A stretch of 64,000 bases of DNA, taken from Chaenocephalus aceratus (Eukaryota; Chordata; Actinopteri; Perciformes; Channichthyidae). Below are positions 18,013-35,141 of the stretch, piece after piece. The notes under the pieces are model-generated. The model was not told the DNA's origin, did not search any database, and saw nothing but the letters and a program-made list of their open reading frames with translations. The stretch's first letter is position 1; each line of letters begins with the position of its first letter. The stretch covers positions 22,634,218 through 22,698,217 of the forward strand of contig CM043800.1 of NCBI GenBank assembly GCA_023974075.1, written 5' to 3'. Made by a program: the position numbers and the translations under genes.

Positions 18013-21000
18013 TATTGTCAGTTAAATGACTGCCCTGGCATATTTGGGTTGAGAAGCCTATGGAGACTTCAATCATATTAAATGATAGACAAGCGATTTG
18101 GTGCATGCTTGCAGAACACACTAATGTAATGTAGAGGTACATACTTAAAGTGCCATTTAAATCCCCCATGGGAATATAACAATACAATATTGTAATACCA
18201 TTCATGGTTACTAGCTCATTAAAAACCTTTATTTTCAGAATATTTTCTCCTAACATCTCAAATGCATGCATCTCACCTCAGGTTGTGATTTAATCATGTA
18301 TGGAACATTATTTATGAAGTTACAGGACAACCCTTTGCTTTTGTCAATCATTGCTCAATTTTCTGATTTATATACATTTATCTGTCGAAAAGTATCCAGT
18401 TTAATCCATTTCGCCTTCAGCCAACATATTTCCAACTTAACGAAGGTGAATCATGAGTAAGATTGCAGCAGAATTGGCTGCACATGTTTTGCCAAATGGT
18501 GAAGTGATTGAAGGCTTAAAAAAACAAATCTTTAATTACCGGCTTACACCAGTAAACTATCAGCATTAACTACATTTGTCTTTTGTTTACACAGCTTTCC
18601 ATCAGAAGACTACTAATGTTTTTTTTCCCAATGTATTGCTATTTCAGTTTACTCACAAATTAGATGTTTTTTAGTTTATATAAGTATATTAATAGTTTAT
18701 GTAGTGAAGTTCACAGATGTATTTTTGCTAATTATTTTCTTAGAAGTTGACTCACAAAAACCTTTTTCAGGTGCAGTTTGATCTAAAAAGAGCCTTTTGT
18801 TCATTGTCATACGGTGAGCGCTAAAATGAACAGAGAACAGAATCATTATCATATTCCAGCAAAAGCTAAGACTTTCATAAAGAGATGAAAACAGTGCAGT
18901 CTATCACTTGCCCGTGGCTGTTTATAGGCTTGTTCTTTGATGTTGTTCATTAGTTATTCAAGGATCTATTGATTAACCAAAAAGAATAGGCCTTGCAGTC
19001 ATCTGGTTAATCAGTCTTTCACTTGTATGTGTATTGTAGCAAGCAATGCCTTAAAGTAATGTTAACATCCCCCATTCACACTCACACACTCAAAACAAAC
19101 ACACATGCGCCCTGTTAACTCAACCAGGTGGTAAGTGCTCCATGCACAAGACTGTAAAAAATGCATCAAAGTGTGCGGTTTTGGACACTAAGGACTTCAG
19201 CATGTGTGGATTTTAGAAAACATCATCCACAAAAATGAGTCTTTTGACATGTTATGCTGCATTTAATTAAAGGCTGAAGTGCATAATGATTAGGGCTCCC
19301 TCCTCATGAGGGTTCTCCCCAAACAGTAGTTTTCAAACCCCCGGGCTGGCCTTCCTGTTTATTGCCTCCCCGTAATGCAAACATAAGGGTCCCCTGCCAG
19401 TAAACACATGTTGATGGAAGAAACAGCTTGCACAGCTGGGAAGCCAACCCAGGTTAGTGTGAGTGAGCACATGGGCAAATGAGCGTGTCTGAATGTGTGT
19501 GTGTTTGTGTCAGGGAAGATTTTACATATGTCAGAATGCGATTTAGGTTGTGAGTAGGGGTTTGAATGTTGGAGATAGACAGTTAGAAAATCAAATTATG
19601 CTTTGTGTTGTTTTTGGGTGTGTGGGTTTGCTGTCTGCAGTGTGAACGTGTGAAATCAACAATGAGTGACTGACGGCAGGGGCTTGTGTGGACAGTAAAA
19701 CAGCAGGGGGCCCTCACCAGTTGGGCTGTGATAATAAAATCAGCATCCATTGTGTAAAGTCTGTCACTGGGCGTGATGCAGGGATTGAAATGTATGATCT
19801 CCCACGGCTCACACAGATGGACAGATGAGGGCAAAACAGATAAATGCACAAGCATCAGCTTGAGCCAATATTCTTAATTATGCTGGCCTCCGTGGTATCA
19901 AATGGAGGGCGCCCATACTCCCTAAGCTTTTGAGTGTGTGAATAATTCATAGATAAAAAGAGGGTTTTCAGCTGTGGGTTTATCAATAATAAATTTGGTT
20001 TGATATTTACTAAACTGTTCAGAGGGAGAAAGGGGTGACAGTTAAGACGTCGTTTGCATGGTAATTGTAAGGAGGTAATAAATAAGGCATGAAGTGGAGA
20101 TATATGGAAATGTGATTCATAGGGAAATGAGAATAACTTAACAAAATATTATCCCAGTCCCTATATTGACCCGGGGTCAATTAAAAAAGAGATGTCAGTC
20201 GTGGTGAACGGCATGCTGGGCCCTTAAAATAACAATCGCTTTGCTTTCTCTCTTGTCTATCTGAAAAGAGGATCTAACGTTCAAGTGGAGGGAAATGTAT
20301 TCATACAGACACAAACCATGTGTTTAGAGTGAATGAATATTAAACTGAATAGAATCAACCTCATTATCTACAGCAGGAAATAGGAGACATTTCTCTCCTC
20401 AAAAGTAAATTAAACCAGAGGTTGATGAATGTGAGCTTTGTTTTGTTTCAAAATCTTCTACTGCTATGGGAAACTCTGCATAGTTTTCAATGAAAATACA
20501 CTGTGCATACATTATATACATTCTATATAAGCATATCAATTCATCATATCATCATGTATTGTTAAAACAAACACAAATCAGTTACCCCTAAATGAATCTG
20601 TATCATAAAAATAAGCTTTGTGTTGTGATTTGAAATATGGCCTGTTAGATTGATGAATATTAACTTAACACTACTCTATACACTACGGTGTATGCCTTTG
20701 TTTCAGTGTTAGGGTGGCTCTAGGGGTCTAAGGTTTATGCTGCTATCCATATGAGAAACATTACACCAGCTTTTACTGTAATTGTGATATTGAATGTTGA
20801 GCTGATCTGTGTCAACCATAACTCTAAATACCGCTACAAGCTCATAACTCATAAGGACATATACCTTTGCTAGGCAGTGGTATCCATCTGCCCAGCTCGC
20901 AAGCAATTCAAAACCTGTCTCCTCTCTCCCATTCCAATAATATGACGTCAGTTCACTGCACTGGTTTGAAATGTGCAATTAAGCATTTTCTTTATGTGTG

Positions 21001-21920
21001 ATTGACGAGCAGGAGGAGGGCCATTAAAGCTGAACACGGACCCGCGGCTCTCTCTGCAGTGTATATGACTATTTCCAGCCACATATCAAATCCATGTCCT
21101 CTGCCCTAATATCAGAATGTGACGCTGGCCACCCATGGATTTTGTTTTTGTCTGTAATGAAAGTCTCTCTAGGGATCTGGTAGAGGGATTCTTTTCCTCA
21201 GGGGTCAAGGAGAGGTTGAAGCTTCTGGTTCAAACTGCGCTTAGAAAAGGGTGTGGATTACAGGAATGTGACTGTTTAACTCCATGTATACTGATATATG
21301 GAAAAGATCTGCAGTCTGACATTACGGTAGACTGTAGGGACTGAAGGTATATAGGGGCTCTCATGGTGATAAAGTCATCATGACAAAAAGGAGGGGAAGA
21401 CATATACCCTATAGCTCTGGTGCATACTTATCAGGATAAAGACTGTTTTGAGCCCTTTTGAAGATTGTCTTATTATCATATAATAAAAATGCATCTAAAA
21501 AAGCAAATTGTCTTCCTTCTTTTTGCAAGCCAACACTTGTGTGCGTTTTTCCTCACTTTCCATAAAGTGATTACAACATCCCCCAAAATGTAAGATTAGA
21601 TTGATTGGGTCCTTGGCCAGCCTAGCCGTGTCTCCGCTGATAAGTACAGCAGTAAGCTGTCTGAAATATTCATGCACTGATGCAGAGTTGTTGTCCCTTG
21701 ATGGGCCTCACCATGTGCAACATCTGTTCCTGATGTCATGCGCGTTCCTGTGTGCCAGAAATGCCCTGATGGCGGATGTGGCATCTCTGCTGTGCTAAGC
21801 CATGTCCAGACACACGGTGCTCCACTCAGCTGCGATAAATATCTGAGATAGTGATCCAGCCGCTTGGACAGAACTATTGAACACTTCTGCTAATCCATAC
21901 ACATAGATTAGCCTCTGCAG
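18013..21920. other. Non-coding 5' flank of the gene
   Basis: No gene seen. It is AT-rich, mostly unique-looking sequence, with TATTTAA-type patches at 18,600-18,740 and 20,460-20,680. The stretch at 21,590-21,710 looks enhancer-like (CTGAAATATTCATGC). Confidence 0.5.
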
Positions 21921-21924
21921 TCTC

Positions 21925-22200
21925 GCACTGAGATCAGCAATTCTGCCACTCACTGATTGATGTGTCAGTTGATTGTTGGCTCTATCAACAGTTCATGATT
22001 GTCTGGAGAATATTCCACTCTGACGCCTTACACCGTGTAGCTCACAGCGATGTGATACAAACTACACAGTAAGCTGCCAATGCATTAATGCAGCTCATTT
22101 GCAATGTGAAGACAATAATTATATTCCAACGTTGTACTTTGCAGTCGGAGCATCATCGTATTATTAAAATGCAAACAGCCAGATTGTTTTGGCCAATAAG
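21925..22200. promoter_or_regulatory. Possible distal enhancer, conserved-looking non-coding block
   Basis: Unique sequence of even composition with many recognisable cores: TCACTGATTGATGTGTCA, GCATTAATGCAGC, CATTTGCAATG, TATTATTAAAATGC and TTTTGGCCAATAAG. No open frame or repeat explains it. It lies about 4-5 kb upstream of the promoter. Conservation was not tested. Confidence 0.27.
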
Positions 22201-25200
22201 TGACTCTGACCTCTCATGTCTGTGACACGAAAAGGAGACAATGAGAGGGACAGGGGACGGAGTCAGCAACAGCCAAGGTGAATCCTGTCCTGCACAGTGT
22301 CCATGCTAGGTCTCAAAACTACAGTCACCACTGGGTTTGCCTCCCTGTCTGCAGACAATCACATGAATAGGCCACGACTGGCTGCTTGTTTTGTGCCATG
22401 ATCCCTTGCTGCTCATGCTGCCGAAAAAATAAATATCCCAGCTGCACTGCTATAAATAATGGATGACTCGTCCACTGTCACTTTTCATAGCATGTCAAGT
22501 CACGGCCTGGCCATTATTAGGGTCTGTCCTCTTCCCCTTTTGTGCCTCTGACTCCAGTTTTGTTATTGTTCTGGTCGACTTGCCTGCACACCTCCTCAGT
22601 GGGTCGGCTGTCAGTCTTTCTCTGGGTTAGTGCAGTTGATGGTTGCCACAGAGAAGAAAGAGTTGCTTTGGGAGCTGAAACAAGATGGGTGATACAGCAA
22701 GCATGTGCTCGAAAAGCAACAGGAAAACTGCCTCGACCTGGAACAGGTAGCTAAGCACTTTCAGCTAAGATGTCATCTGTCTGCTTGCGTTAGATAACCA
22801 GTGCTATTGTGCTGCCTGAGATTTTGTTCGGGAGGGATTGACCACATCATCTTGAGACAGACTTTCTGTCGCCCTTAGACCCAATGAATAACTCACAGCG
22901 TTGCTTTAAAGTAAAGAAAACGGTCTACACCCATGGCAAAAAAGAGGAGACTGCTTACTTTAACAGACACACAATATGTCCCGATCCACCCATCCAGCAG
23001 AAGAAATCATGGATTATTTACATGTGCAGCTGTTTCGAGGAACAATGAATGAGGAACAGCTGGCTGAAGGAAGAGGTTTGAGAGAAAGATATGAGAAAAT
23101 ATTTAGTCCTTTGGCCTCTGTTACACAAACACAAGGGTGTGTTGAGGAATCAGAGGGGGATGTTGTTTTAGGGGGAAACGCTAACCCTTATCGTTTCCAG
23201 CTCTCTGTTTGTTCAAAATGTGCCTGGGTGCCACAAGGCCAGGCCGGAGGCAAGTGTTGTCCACCAGCAGCTCTCGGCTCCCGCAGACTGAGCCAGTCTC
23301 TCCATCTGCAGAGTAATAGCATCAAATCAAGGCCTGCAGCAAACAAATCCTGACAGATACTCTCATTTGGGATTCACTTTGGGACAGCTGTGGTGCCATC
23401 CAAAAGGGGGGACGGAGAGGGGGAAGCCAGCAGTCAGTAATGTATGCAGAGTGTCTGCACGTCCTGGATGACAGCAACACGAGCGCTTGTCACAGGAGAC
23501 ATCAGTTCTACTTAGTCACAGCACTGCGGGACAATCCATATGACTGCAGTGCTGTGCGAACTCTATTAATAGTTGTCTACCTTTCAGGAGTTATTATGCT
23601 GAGTAGGGAATGACAGAGGAATATAAAGGAAGAAGTCCCAAATGAGGGAAGAAAACAAGGGTCTGCAAAGCATCTTTTGTGCCACTTGGCCCTTTACAGC
23701 TTAAGAATCCGCCTCCAATCTCCTCTCTCACCCTACCCCTGTTAGCCTATGTGGCTGGGCAGCCTGGTGCCAGACCCACAGTTTATGTGAGAGGCATAAT
23801 AAGGATTACTTATGGGGCAGTAAAGGGGGAGGAAGGAGAGAGGGAACGGAGGAAAAGATCAGCAGAGGTGGAGTGCAGAGGAGGAATGAGATAGATGAGG
23901 AAAAGGAGGCTGGGAGAGATAGGCGGGCTGCTGCAGGGGACTTGTTTAAAAATCAAGGTCCTGAGTTGGCCATGGTTAATTTTTCATCATACTCCTAAAT
24001 GAAAAATGTGAGAGTCATCACTTATTTGTCAAATTGTCTTAGCTCAAAAAGGTGGGCGTCACATTGGGTTTGCAAAAGGTCAGGGGAGCCGACCGGCAGG
24101 GAGGGGGAAGACGATCAAAGACTGCTGATCCCACCGAATGACCTGCAAAAATACCGTGTTTAAGGGGCATTTACTCCAAATGGAGTTCCTGCGCTGTTAC
24201 ACTAAGTGGAGATGACATGATTTAAAATGCAACATCTGGAATGGCTTTGGAATACTTATTCGACATACCTTCGGTCCTATATGAATATCGCAAAGATATA
24301 AACAAAATATACCACCACATACTTATCTCCCCTACTTAAGCCTAAAAAGCCTGTAAGTGAATACCCATATGCTCTAGTCTAAATCAATACCATTCCTTTC
24401 AGTGTAAGCATAAATACGTATCTAACTTTTCCTGTGATTATCATGGCCACTCACATTTGAGGTAATCATATCACGATGCTTCTCCATAAGCATGAATATT
24501 TAGACATACTATAATGTAAAGTGAATCCATTCCATTTCTGCAGATTATTTGACTGACTGTTGCTGGCCATTATCCCATGACTCTTGTTATTTCCATGCTC
24601 TTTGGAAAGAAAAGCAACGTGTCTGGAGGAAAACCCCATGCAAATACACAGATAGAATAATCAACCTCCCCTGGCGGTGCTCAGTGTGCCTCATTTCCAA
24701 GATTTCAAGATTAGAAAGAAAGAGAAGGAAAAAATGATTGAGACTGGTGTTGCTCCTACCTCTTCAAAATTGCAAATGTGTAGATCTATGGATGAGTGCT
24801 TAGCCCACAGCTGCCAGCCGAAGGAGAGAGAGACACAAAGGTCCCTTGTGTTCGAGGCTAAATACTGGCCAAGGAAGGGAGCTAAAGCTCTAGTGTACCT
24901 CAGCTGTCTTTAGGGTCAATAGATCTTTGCCATCTCTCGAAACAAGCCTATAGCCCCAACTGTTCTGCCATAGATTGGTCAGCATTGGTAAATCAATGTT
25001 ATGAAAGAAAACAAGTCAAAGAAAATTGGATTCCAGCTTCATCTTTGAAACCGTAACTTGAACCGTTCAACAACAGTCATCTCAGATTGAGTTGTTTTCC
25101 TGTTTGAATAGGAAACACTAAAAAAAGACGAGAGAACCAGATTCCCGGCCTTAAACATGGCACTTGTTTTGTTTTTGCTCATCTGGAGAACAGGATCTTT

Positions 25201-27700
25201 TCGCTTCACTCCCTCATCTCTTCTCGATATAGGCTCAGGATAAACAACTGTTACCGGGGACATCTTGGGAGACAGGGCAGCCTAACGGATTGTGTTTGAG
25301 GATGAGGAAAGGGTTGTTTTGATTCAAAAAGGAGGTGTGATCTACCACACAGGCTTCCTGTTAGTCTCCTGACCTCTCCAAGTGGAAGAGATAACAAAGT
25401 ATGATTCTCACTGAAGAGTGCATTACAGGATTGAATCAAGCATTGGAAAACTGTTAAATGCGGATATGTTTATTTCCTTTAAAACATTGATTATTTTGTT
25501 GTATTTACTGTAAATCAACCAACTGGTATTTAATGTGTCTCTGAAATGTCATTATGATGTAAGACTAAATTACTACTTATTAGAATGTTCTAATCACGTT
25601 AAAGGCTATTTAAACAAGAGGGGAAACAAATCTACAAAATGTAACAATATTAGTGATATTTCATTTGCATCTGGACATCCTGCTCATGGGGACGGCTGGA
25701 ATCGTGCAAATGATAAACTCATGTTCCTGCTGGACCAGATTTATAGCAGTTAGTCTGCGTATTGTTTGGGTAACACTGCTCTCTTATCAGCCATTATTAG
25801 CCGGCCACTCGCTCTCTGCGGTTGCCTTCCTTCCAGTATTTCCTGATTGCATTTTTCATCCCTGTCTCGACTGCGTCCCCAGTTCTAGTGTGCTGTGTAC
25901 TTTCCCTGGCAGTTCCCGTGCAAGGCCATATCCTCACTATGATTAGAGCAGTTTTTAGAACATAGGATCTGAGAGGAAGTTTATCATGCCCTTGCCACAC
26001 CAAAGTAACATGCCCTGAAACTCTGCAGAGACACGCCCTGATTGCCTCTGTGACTCAATTACATTTACACTGAAGGATGTAAGCAAAGCTTTCTTTCAAA
26101 ACACAGCCAACGACACGTTACGTGAAGCGTTGATCAGTGTCCCCAAGTCATTATGCCTGCTAGAAAATGAAAGAGGTAAGAGGAAGTGAGACCTTATCTA
26201 AATATTAGTGTTATTATTTCATGGCTTGGCACATACTTTTATCCCAAGCGACTCACAAATTCTGCAACCCATTTGCAAAGCTGAGCGTTGCACCAGAGAA
26301 AAGCAGGTAAAGTACATTGCTCAAGGGTACAACCGTTCCACATAATACGTGTGGTATTAAAACAGATTGTGCTCAAATTAAGCAGACAAATGAAAAAGGG
26401 CCCCTTTTGAGGAAAATAGATTAGCTTTGCTGATAGATGATCGCTTGAAAGCTCTGTGATCTGAATAAGTACATTTTGACCAGTTGCAGTAAAGCTGATT
26501 TATATCAGTTAAGACGTTGTCCTGAGGGCCACTGCAGAGGGGATGGGGATACGGCAATTTACCCATGAATACATCAAAGCCTTCTAAAGTGGCTCATTGC
26601 TACAGATACGCCTGTTCATTGTTTATATTGTGTAACCTAATTTACTTTCCTGAGAGGATTTCCTGAACAGAATGTCAGTGTTACATTCACTGTTACAGTC
26701 AACGTAGTCATGTTAGTAGCAGTACATGTTGTTTGCATTTGCCAAAAGCTGCTCCCTGTGTGTCTGGCGCAGAACAGATTTGTAATAAGACTATATTTAA
26801 CAGAGATCCCTGTGGTACTATTCATTACTGGTGTAACACAGGCTCAAGCACCTTAGTGGACACTAGAAATTGTGGTTCCCCTCAACCAAAACCTGCTCAT
26901 TATTGTCCATGTGAACAGCTTGTCTGATTCATTAAGTGTTTCCCGCACTGTGTGCTCAAGAGATGAAGAGAAAGTAAAGGAAGAAGGAACTGTAGGAGGG
27001 AGGGATGATGATCGTGATGGTAGGTTGTGGTTTAGCCCCAGCGTGCTCGAAGTGAAATATGATTGATTAGTGCATTCTTGGGTTGACATGCCCTCACTGC
27101 AGCTGCAACCTGTTAACTCCATGTGCACAGACTGGGCCGAATGAAGAGTCAAAGCAGTTGTGACTGCCACATGGGAAATGTCTATGGTTGGCTGGCCAGG
27201 CCGCAGCTTAAGTAGGGTATGAGATGTATAAACACACAGCCTATAAGGGATGGAGGTTGTGTGTGACAATGCATGTCCATTTTTGGCAGTGTGTGCCACG
27301 TTTGCCTGTGTTTGTATTCCTATGCATGTAATGATGGTCTGTATTTTTCCTTGGTTGACAAGGAAGATAATACAACACGACAGAAGCTAAGTGTTCCTTA
27401 ACATCTGTTTCCACGTTTTACACAAACATGGTGTTATGCAAATCTGACCAGAGACAGGCACTGTTACATTCTGTGGATTTCTGAAGGAAGTAAACCAGGA
27501 GAACATAACAACACTTGGGTTATCACAGTCAGAGTTAATGACACCAGCTTGAGTCATCATCTTTGTCGAATCACTATAACAAATAGATTATTTTCTTCTT
27601 TCTTCATCAATCCTAGACGGGTTAGACACAACTCTGGAAAAGGTCCGATTAAATCAATTCTTGGTAAAGCTTGGTCCTAGTAAGGCTGGAGGAAACACAA
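22201..27700. other. Non-coding upstream stretch
   Basis: No supported gene. The block at 22,385-22,520 (CTATAAATAATGGATGAC; CCTGGCCATTATTAGGG) resembles an MEF2/homeobox-type enhancer. A 125-codon frame at 22,976-23,353 (plus) has no recognisable domain, no splice or promoter support, and is treated as chance. A purine-rich patch lies at 23,820-23,930. Confidence 0.45.
26213..26340 (+). repeat. Degenerate interspersed repeat of a type common in fish
   Basis: The order of motifs CTTTTATCCCAAGCGACTCA, CAGGTAAAGTACATTGCTCA and AAGGGTACAAC matches a dispersed repeat that I recall as very frequent in fish genomes (consensus-like ACTTTTATCCAAAGCGACTT ... TTGCTCAAGGG). I am not sure of its class name. 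No target duplication was found and the edges are approximate. Confidence 0.5.
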
Positions 27701-27714
27701 TAAGAAAGAGCGTG

Positions 27715-27990
27715 ATGTGCGGGGTGTGAGCCGATCTGTCAGCAGCCATTAGCGGTCACATCAGGGCCTCAATGAAATCAGAGTCTTGCTGGGAGCCGTC
27801 ATTATATGGCTGTTTTAGAGTCTGCAGGGCCCGGTTCCAGATCTCCCTCGATCCCACAGTGCTCTATGGGGACCGGTGCCTCCGCAGCTCAGTATTCATT
27901 CAACTGGGCCAAGTTCACACAGCTTTCTGCCACTAATTAGCGAACAATAAGGTGAGGAAAGGAGGCGTTTTGAATTCATGATGGTATCAA
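27715..27990. promoter_or_regulatory. Strong candidate conserved non-coding element
   Basis: About 275 bp of balanced composition with no repeat character and no long frame. Cores include CAGCCATTAGCGG, CATTATATGGCTG (CArG/YY1-like), CAGTATTCATTCAAC, CCACTAATTAGCGAACAATAA (homeodomain plus SOX-like) and TTGAATTCATGATGG. Texture is typical of a deeply conserved developmental enhancer. Without an alignment this is inference. Confidence 0.33.
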
Positions 27991-28518
27991 AGAGGTGATT
28001 TAAAATTGCTGCTCCACAGGTGTCTTTATCTCTATAATGAAGCTGGCATTAGCACATTTATCCACAGCACGACACACAAATTATTTCTAACACAAAGAGA
28101 AGTGTAAAATATACCTTTCACATAAAGGTGAACTATTTCTCCTTGCACTCCTAAAACCCTGAGCATGGCTGAATGGGTTTGAAACATGTTAATTCATAAA
28201 TACATGTTTGCATAAGTCACCACAGGAGAGTCAGGTGTCATCCTGCTTCACATGCTGCTTTCAGAACGTTCCTGTCCACAGTATGCCTCCACAGACACGG
28301 GCATTTCAGCCAGTCTGTCTAAACATCTGTGTCTGCAGCTTCATGGATGGCCTGTGCAGCGAGGACAATCATTGTCATCTTGACCATAGGAGAGGAAAGA
28401 GTAGCTCACCAGTGGTTGAGTGTGGCTGTCACAGGAGTCCATGCTCGACAGGCATGCACTTGAAAAGACCCCGTGCTGTGAGCGACTGTCCTCTATTTCC
28501 TGTCTACCCCTTATCTTA

Positions 28519-28520
<2 letters not shown>
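27991..28520. other. Non-coding stretch
   Basis: No gene seen. The frame at 28,208-28,633 runs into the microsatellite and is not credible. Confidence 0.5.

Positions 28521-28612
<92 letters not shown>
28521..28612. repeat. (AC)n microsatellite, about 46 units
   Basis: Pure AC tract of about 92 bp. Confidence 0.98.
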
Positions 28613-32686
<4,074 letters not shown>

Positions 32687-33057
32687 CATTTCACAAAGAA
32701 AAACCCTTGTACTGTAGACTGTCAGTTTTTACACACCGCTGCCTACACACTTTCCACATATACACATCACTACACAGCAGTAGATTCCCTGCTAGGCTGA
32801 GGTACAAAGGCCGGGCTGCTGCCTGTGTGAAACTGCCCTGCCCATTCTGTAAGCATCTGGCCCACCGTGGCCATTAAAAAAGACAGGTTGACAATTGCCA
32901 TGCAGGATTGGTGTTGGTGATTGTTCAGCTGGCAGTGTCCTACCTTTAGACAGTCTGCCGCATGAGGAACAACATGGGACTTGTGTTCGCGGCACTCTCA
33001 GCATTGAGCTAAATAAAAAGCTGCATCAATCCACCAACACCAGCGGCTCCCCCTACA

Positions 33058-33082
33058 CCCCCCCCCCCCCCCCCCCCCCCCC
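33058..33082. repeat. Poly-C tract
   Basis: About 25 consecutive C residues preceded by CCCCCTACA, a likely G-quadruplex/i-motif site and a likely length-uncertain spot in the assembly. Confidence 0.95.
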
Positions 33083-35050
33083 TCCGCTCTGTCACCCAAG
33101 CAGACAATCCTCTTTTTTCCTTAGATAGTGTTGTCGCTGAGGCCTGGTAATAGTATGAGTGTGTGTTTATGAAAAAAGAAGAAAAGGAAAAAACAGGCTG
33201 TTGAATTATACATATTCCTTATGGAGGGTGACACAGTAGGAGCTCTCAGAATCAATCTTGACGCTTGGATGGAATCATAGAGCGCAGAGAAAATGGCAAA
33301 CATTGCTGTGGCTCAATGGCCTGATGCTCTCATAAATATGTTTTTATGGCCCTGAATGAGTTGGAGCACAGAGATGTTTGGTGCTCATAAAGGTGTGTGT
33401 GTGTGTGTGTTAGACTGTACAGTCTACTGCTTCGAACTGGAGGTTATAAAACATTCATAATTTAATTAGCTTATACAATATGAAAATCAATAGCACACCA
33501 ATTATAGATTAGCAAGTTATACATGCTGCAGTTCAGTGTAAGATAGGGACTTGATTGCTGATGCTATCTTGTTTCTCAGTCTGTCTTGCCGAGGATGCTA
33601 TTACCACACACTGTATTGACCATTTGCACAACAAAGTTTCAAATGGATGCATTGCAACACAACACTCTCAAATCCAATCCCATCTCATTTACTGGATCCT
33701 CTGTGGAGAAATTGAACATTCTGCTTCCTCTGATTTTTCATCCATCCTTTGGGTTAAGCGTTGTCTTGGGAACTCGGTGAAAAGGAGGCGGCTGGGGGTG
33801 GAGTGGGGTGAGGGAGACTGTTAAGAGGCTCTTGAACTATAGTCTACTGTCAGTAGAGAGTGCTGAATGAGAAAACTGTCCAAGAGGAGAAAAGAGAAGC
33901 AGAAGAAGCAACAGATTCATGGCTAGGATGATTTGTTTTGCTTGTCGACACCCCCTCGAGCTACCAGCCTCCTCTATCAATGAGATACACTTCAGCAAAC
34001 CGAGCATAGCTCTATGCCTTGTACAAAGTCACGGGATGGGAGAGTTAAAGCTGCTTCACCCCTAGCAATGTAGCCCTCTCTGTGTTGTTTACAGTCTCTG
34101 TTCCAAAGTTATTTTTGTCTGATTAGGAATTTCACAATGTTCTCTTTGGTAAAAAAAAGCTCTGTGTACAGAGAAACAACGAAGCCATCCCTATTGAGCC
34201 GTGATGTTTTTCTCCCTTATTCAGTTTGAAGCTTCACCAACTGGCACATTGGACTGCTTTTTTCATGTTGCCCTGGCATTTAAGCTACAGCGCAAGCACT
34301 CTTTGAAATCTGTGGCTCAAAAAAAAAGTCATATCCGTTCCCACTGATGTGTGGCGGTCACAGGACACACAGCTATGTTTTGAACCTGGGTAATTTGGTG
34401 ATTAATGTTGACCCAGTCTGCCCTATACCTTATTTATCTCTGGTTTTATTGAACCGTTGGGAATCACAAAGGCAGCAGGAACCCAAACCTCAGGATGCCA
34501 GTGGATGTGAGAGCAGGATGCAAAGGGAGTCCCATACCTCTTTCCAGGACGTTCTTTTATGCCCTTTAACTCTCTGATGATTCACCTGCCAATAATCAAA
34601 CAGGCCTCACTTTCATGTCTTGTATGCTCCAATAAAGCTTGATAACAAGTTGTGGATTTAAATAGCACAGGCCAAACTCTGGCCCCAGCTCTATCCCTTC
34701 ATCCACAGAAGGCTAGAAATAGCCTAGATCTGGCCCAAAACGTCACAGGGAAATTGGGATTAAGTTCAGCTCGATGTCGCCTGTCTCTCCACTGCCCAGA
34801 TTTCCACGAGCACTTTCCCAGCAGCACTCTCACATCTTTGTGGGTCACATCACAGAATTCCTGTCATCAAGGGCGGCGGGTTTTAACGTCAGTGACTGCG
34901 ATATCTCCTCCCCAAACCCTTCCCTCTCCCCTTTCCCTTCCACCGATAACAGCTAATCCTTGCCTCACATTAAACTGTGACCAAGATCAATTAAAACCCT
35001 GCCTCACCCCGATAGCAATCTCCCTCTGCAGCAGCCAGTGGTGAGAGCCG
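33083..35050. other. Non-coding stretch
   Basis: No gene seen. It includes a short (GT)n at about 33,393-33,411. Open frames (up to 130 codons at 34,652-35,044) show no recognisable domain. Confidence 0.5.
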
Positions 35051-35052
35051 TT

Positions 35053-35081
35053 TGTGTGTCTGCGTGCGTGTGTGCGTGCGC

Positions 35082-35141
<60 letters not shown>
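35053..35141. repeat. (TG)n microsatellite with TGCG interruptions
   Basis: GT-rich alternating tract interrupted by GTGCGTGCG units, about 89 bp. Confidence 0.95.

Noticed and set aside
22976..23353. 125-codon plus-strand frame
   Set aside because: No recognisable domain, no promoter or splice signal, and a frame of this length is expected by chance in 64 kb read in six frames.
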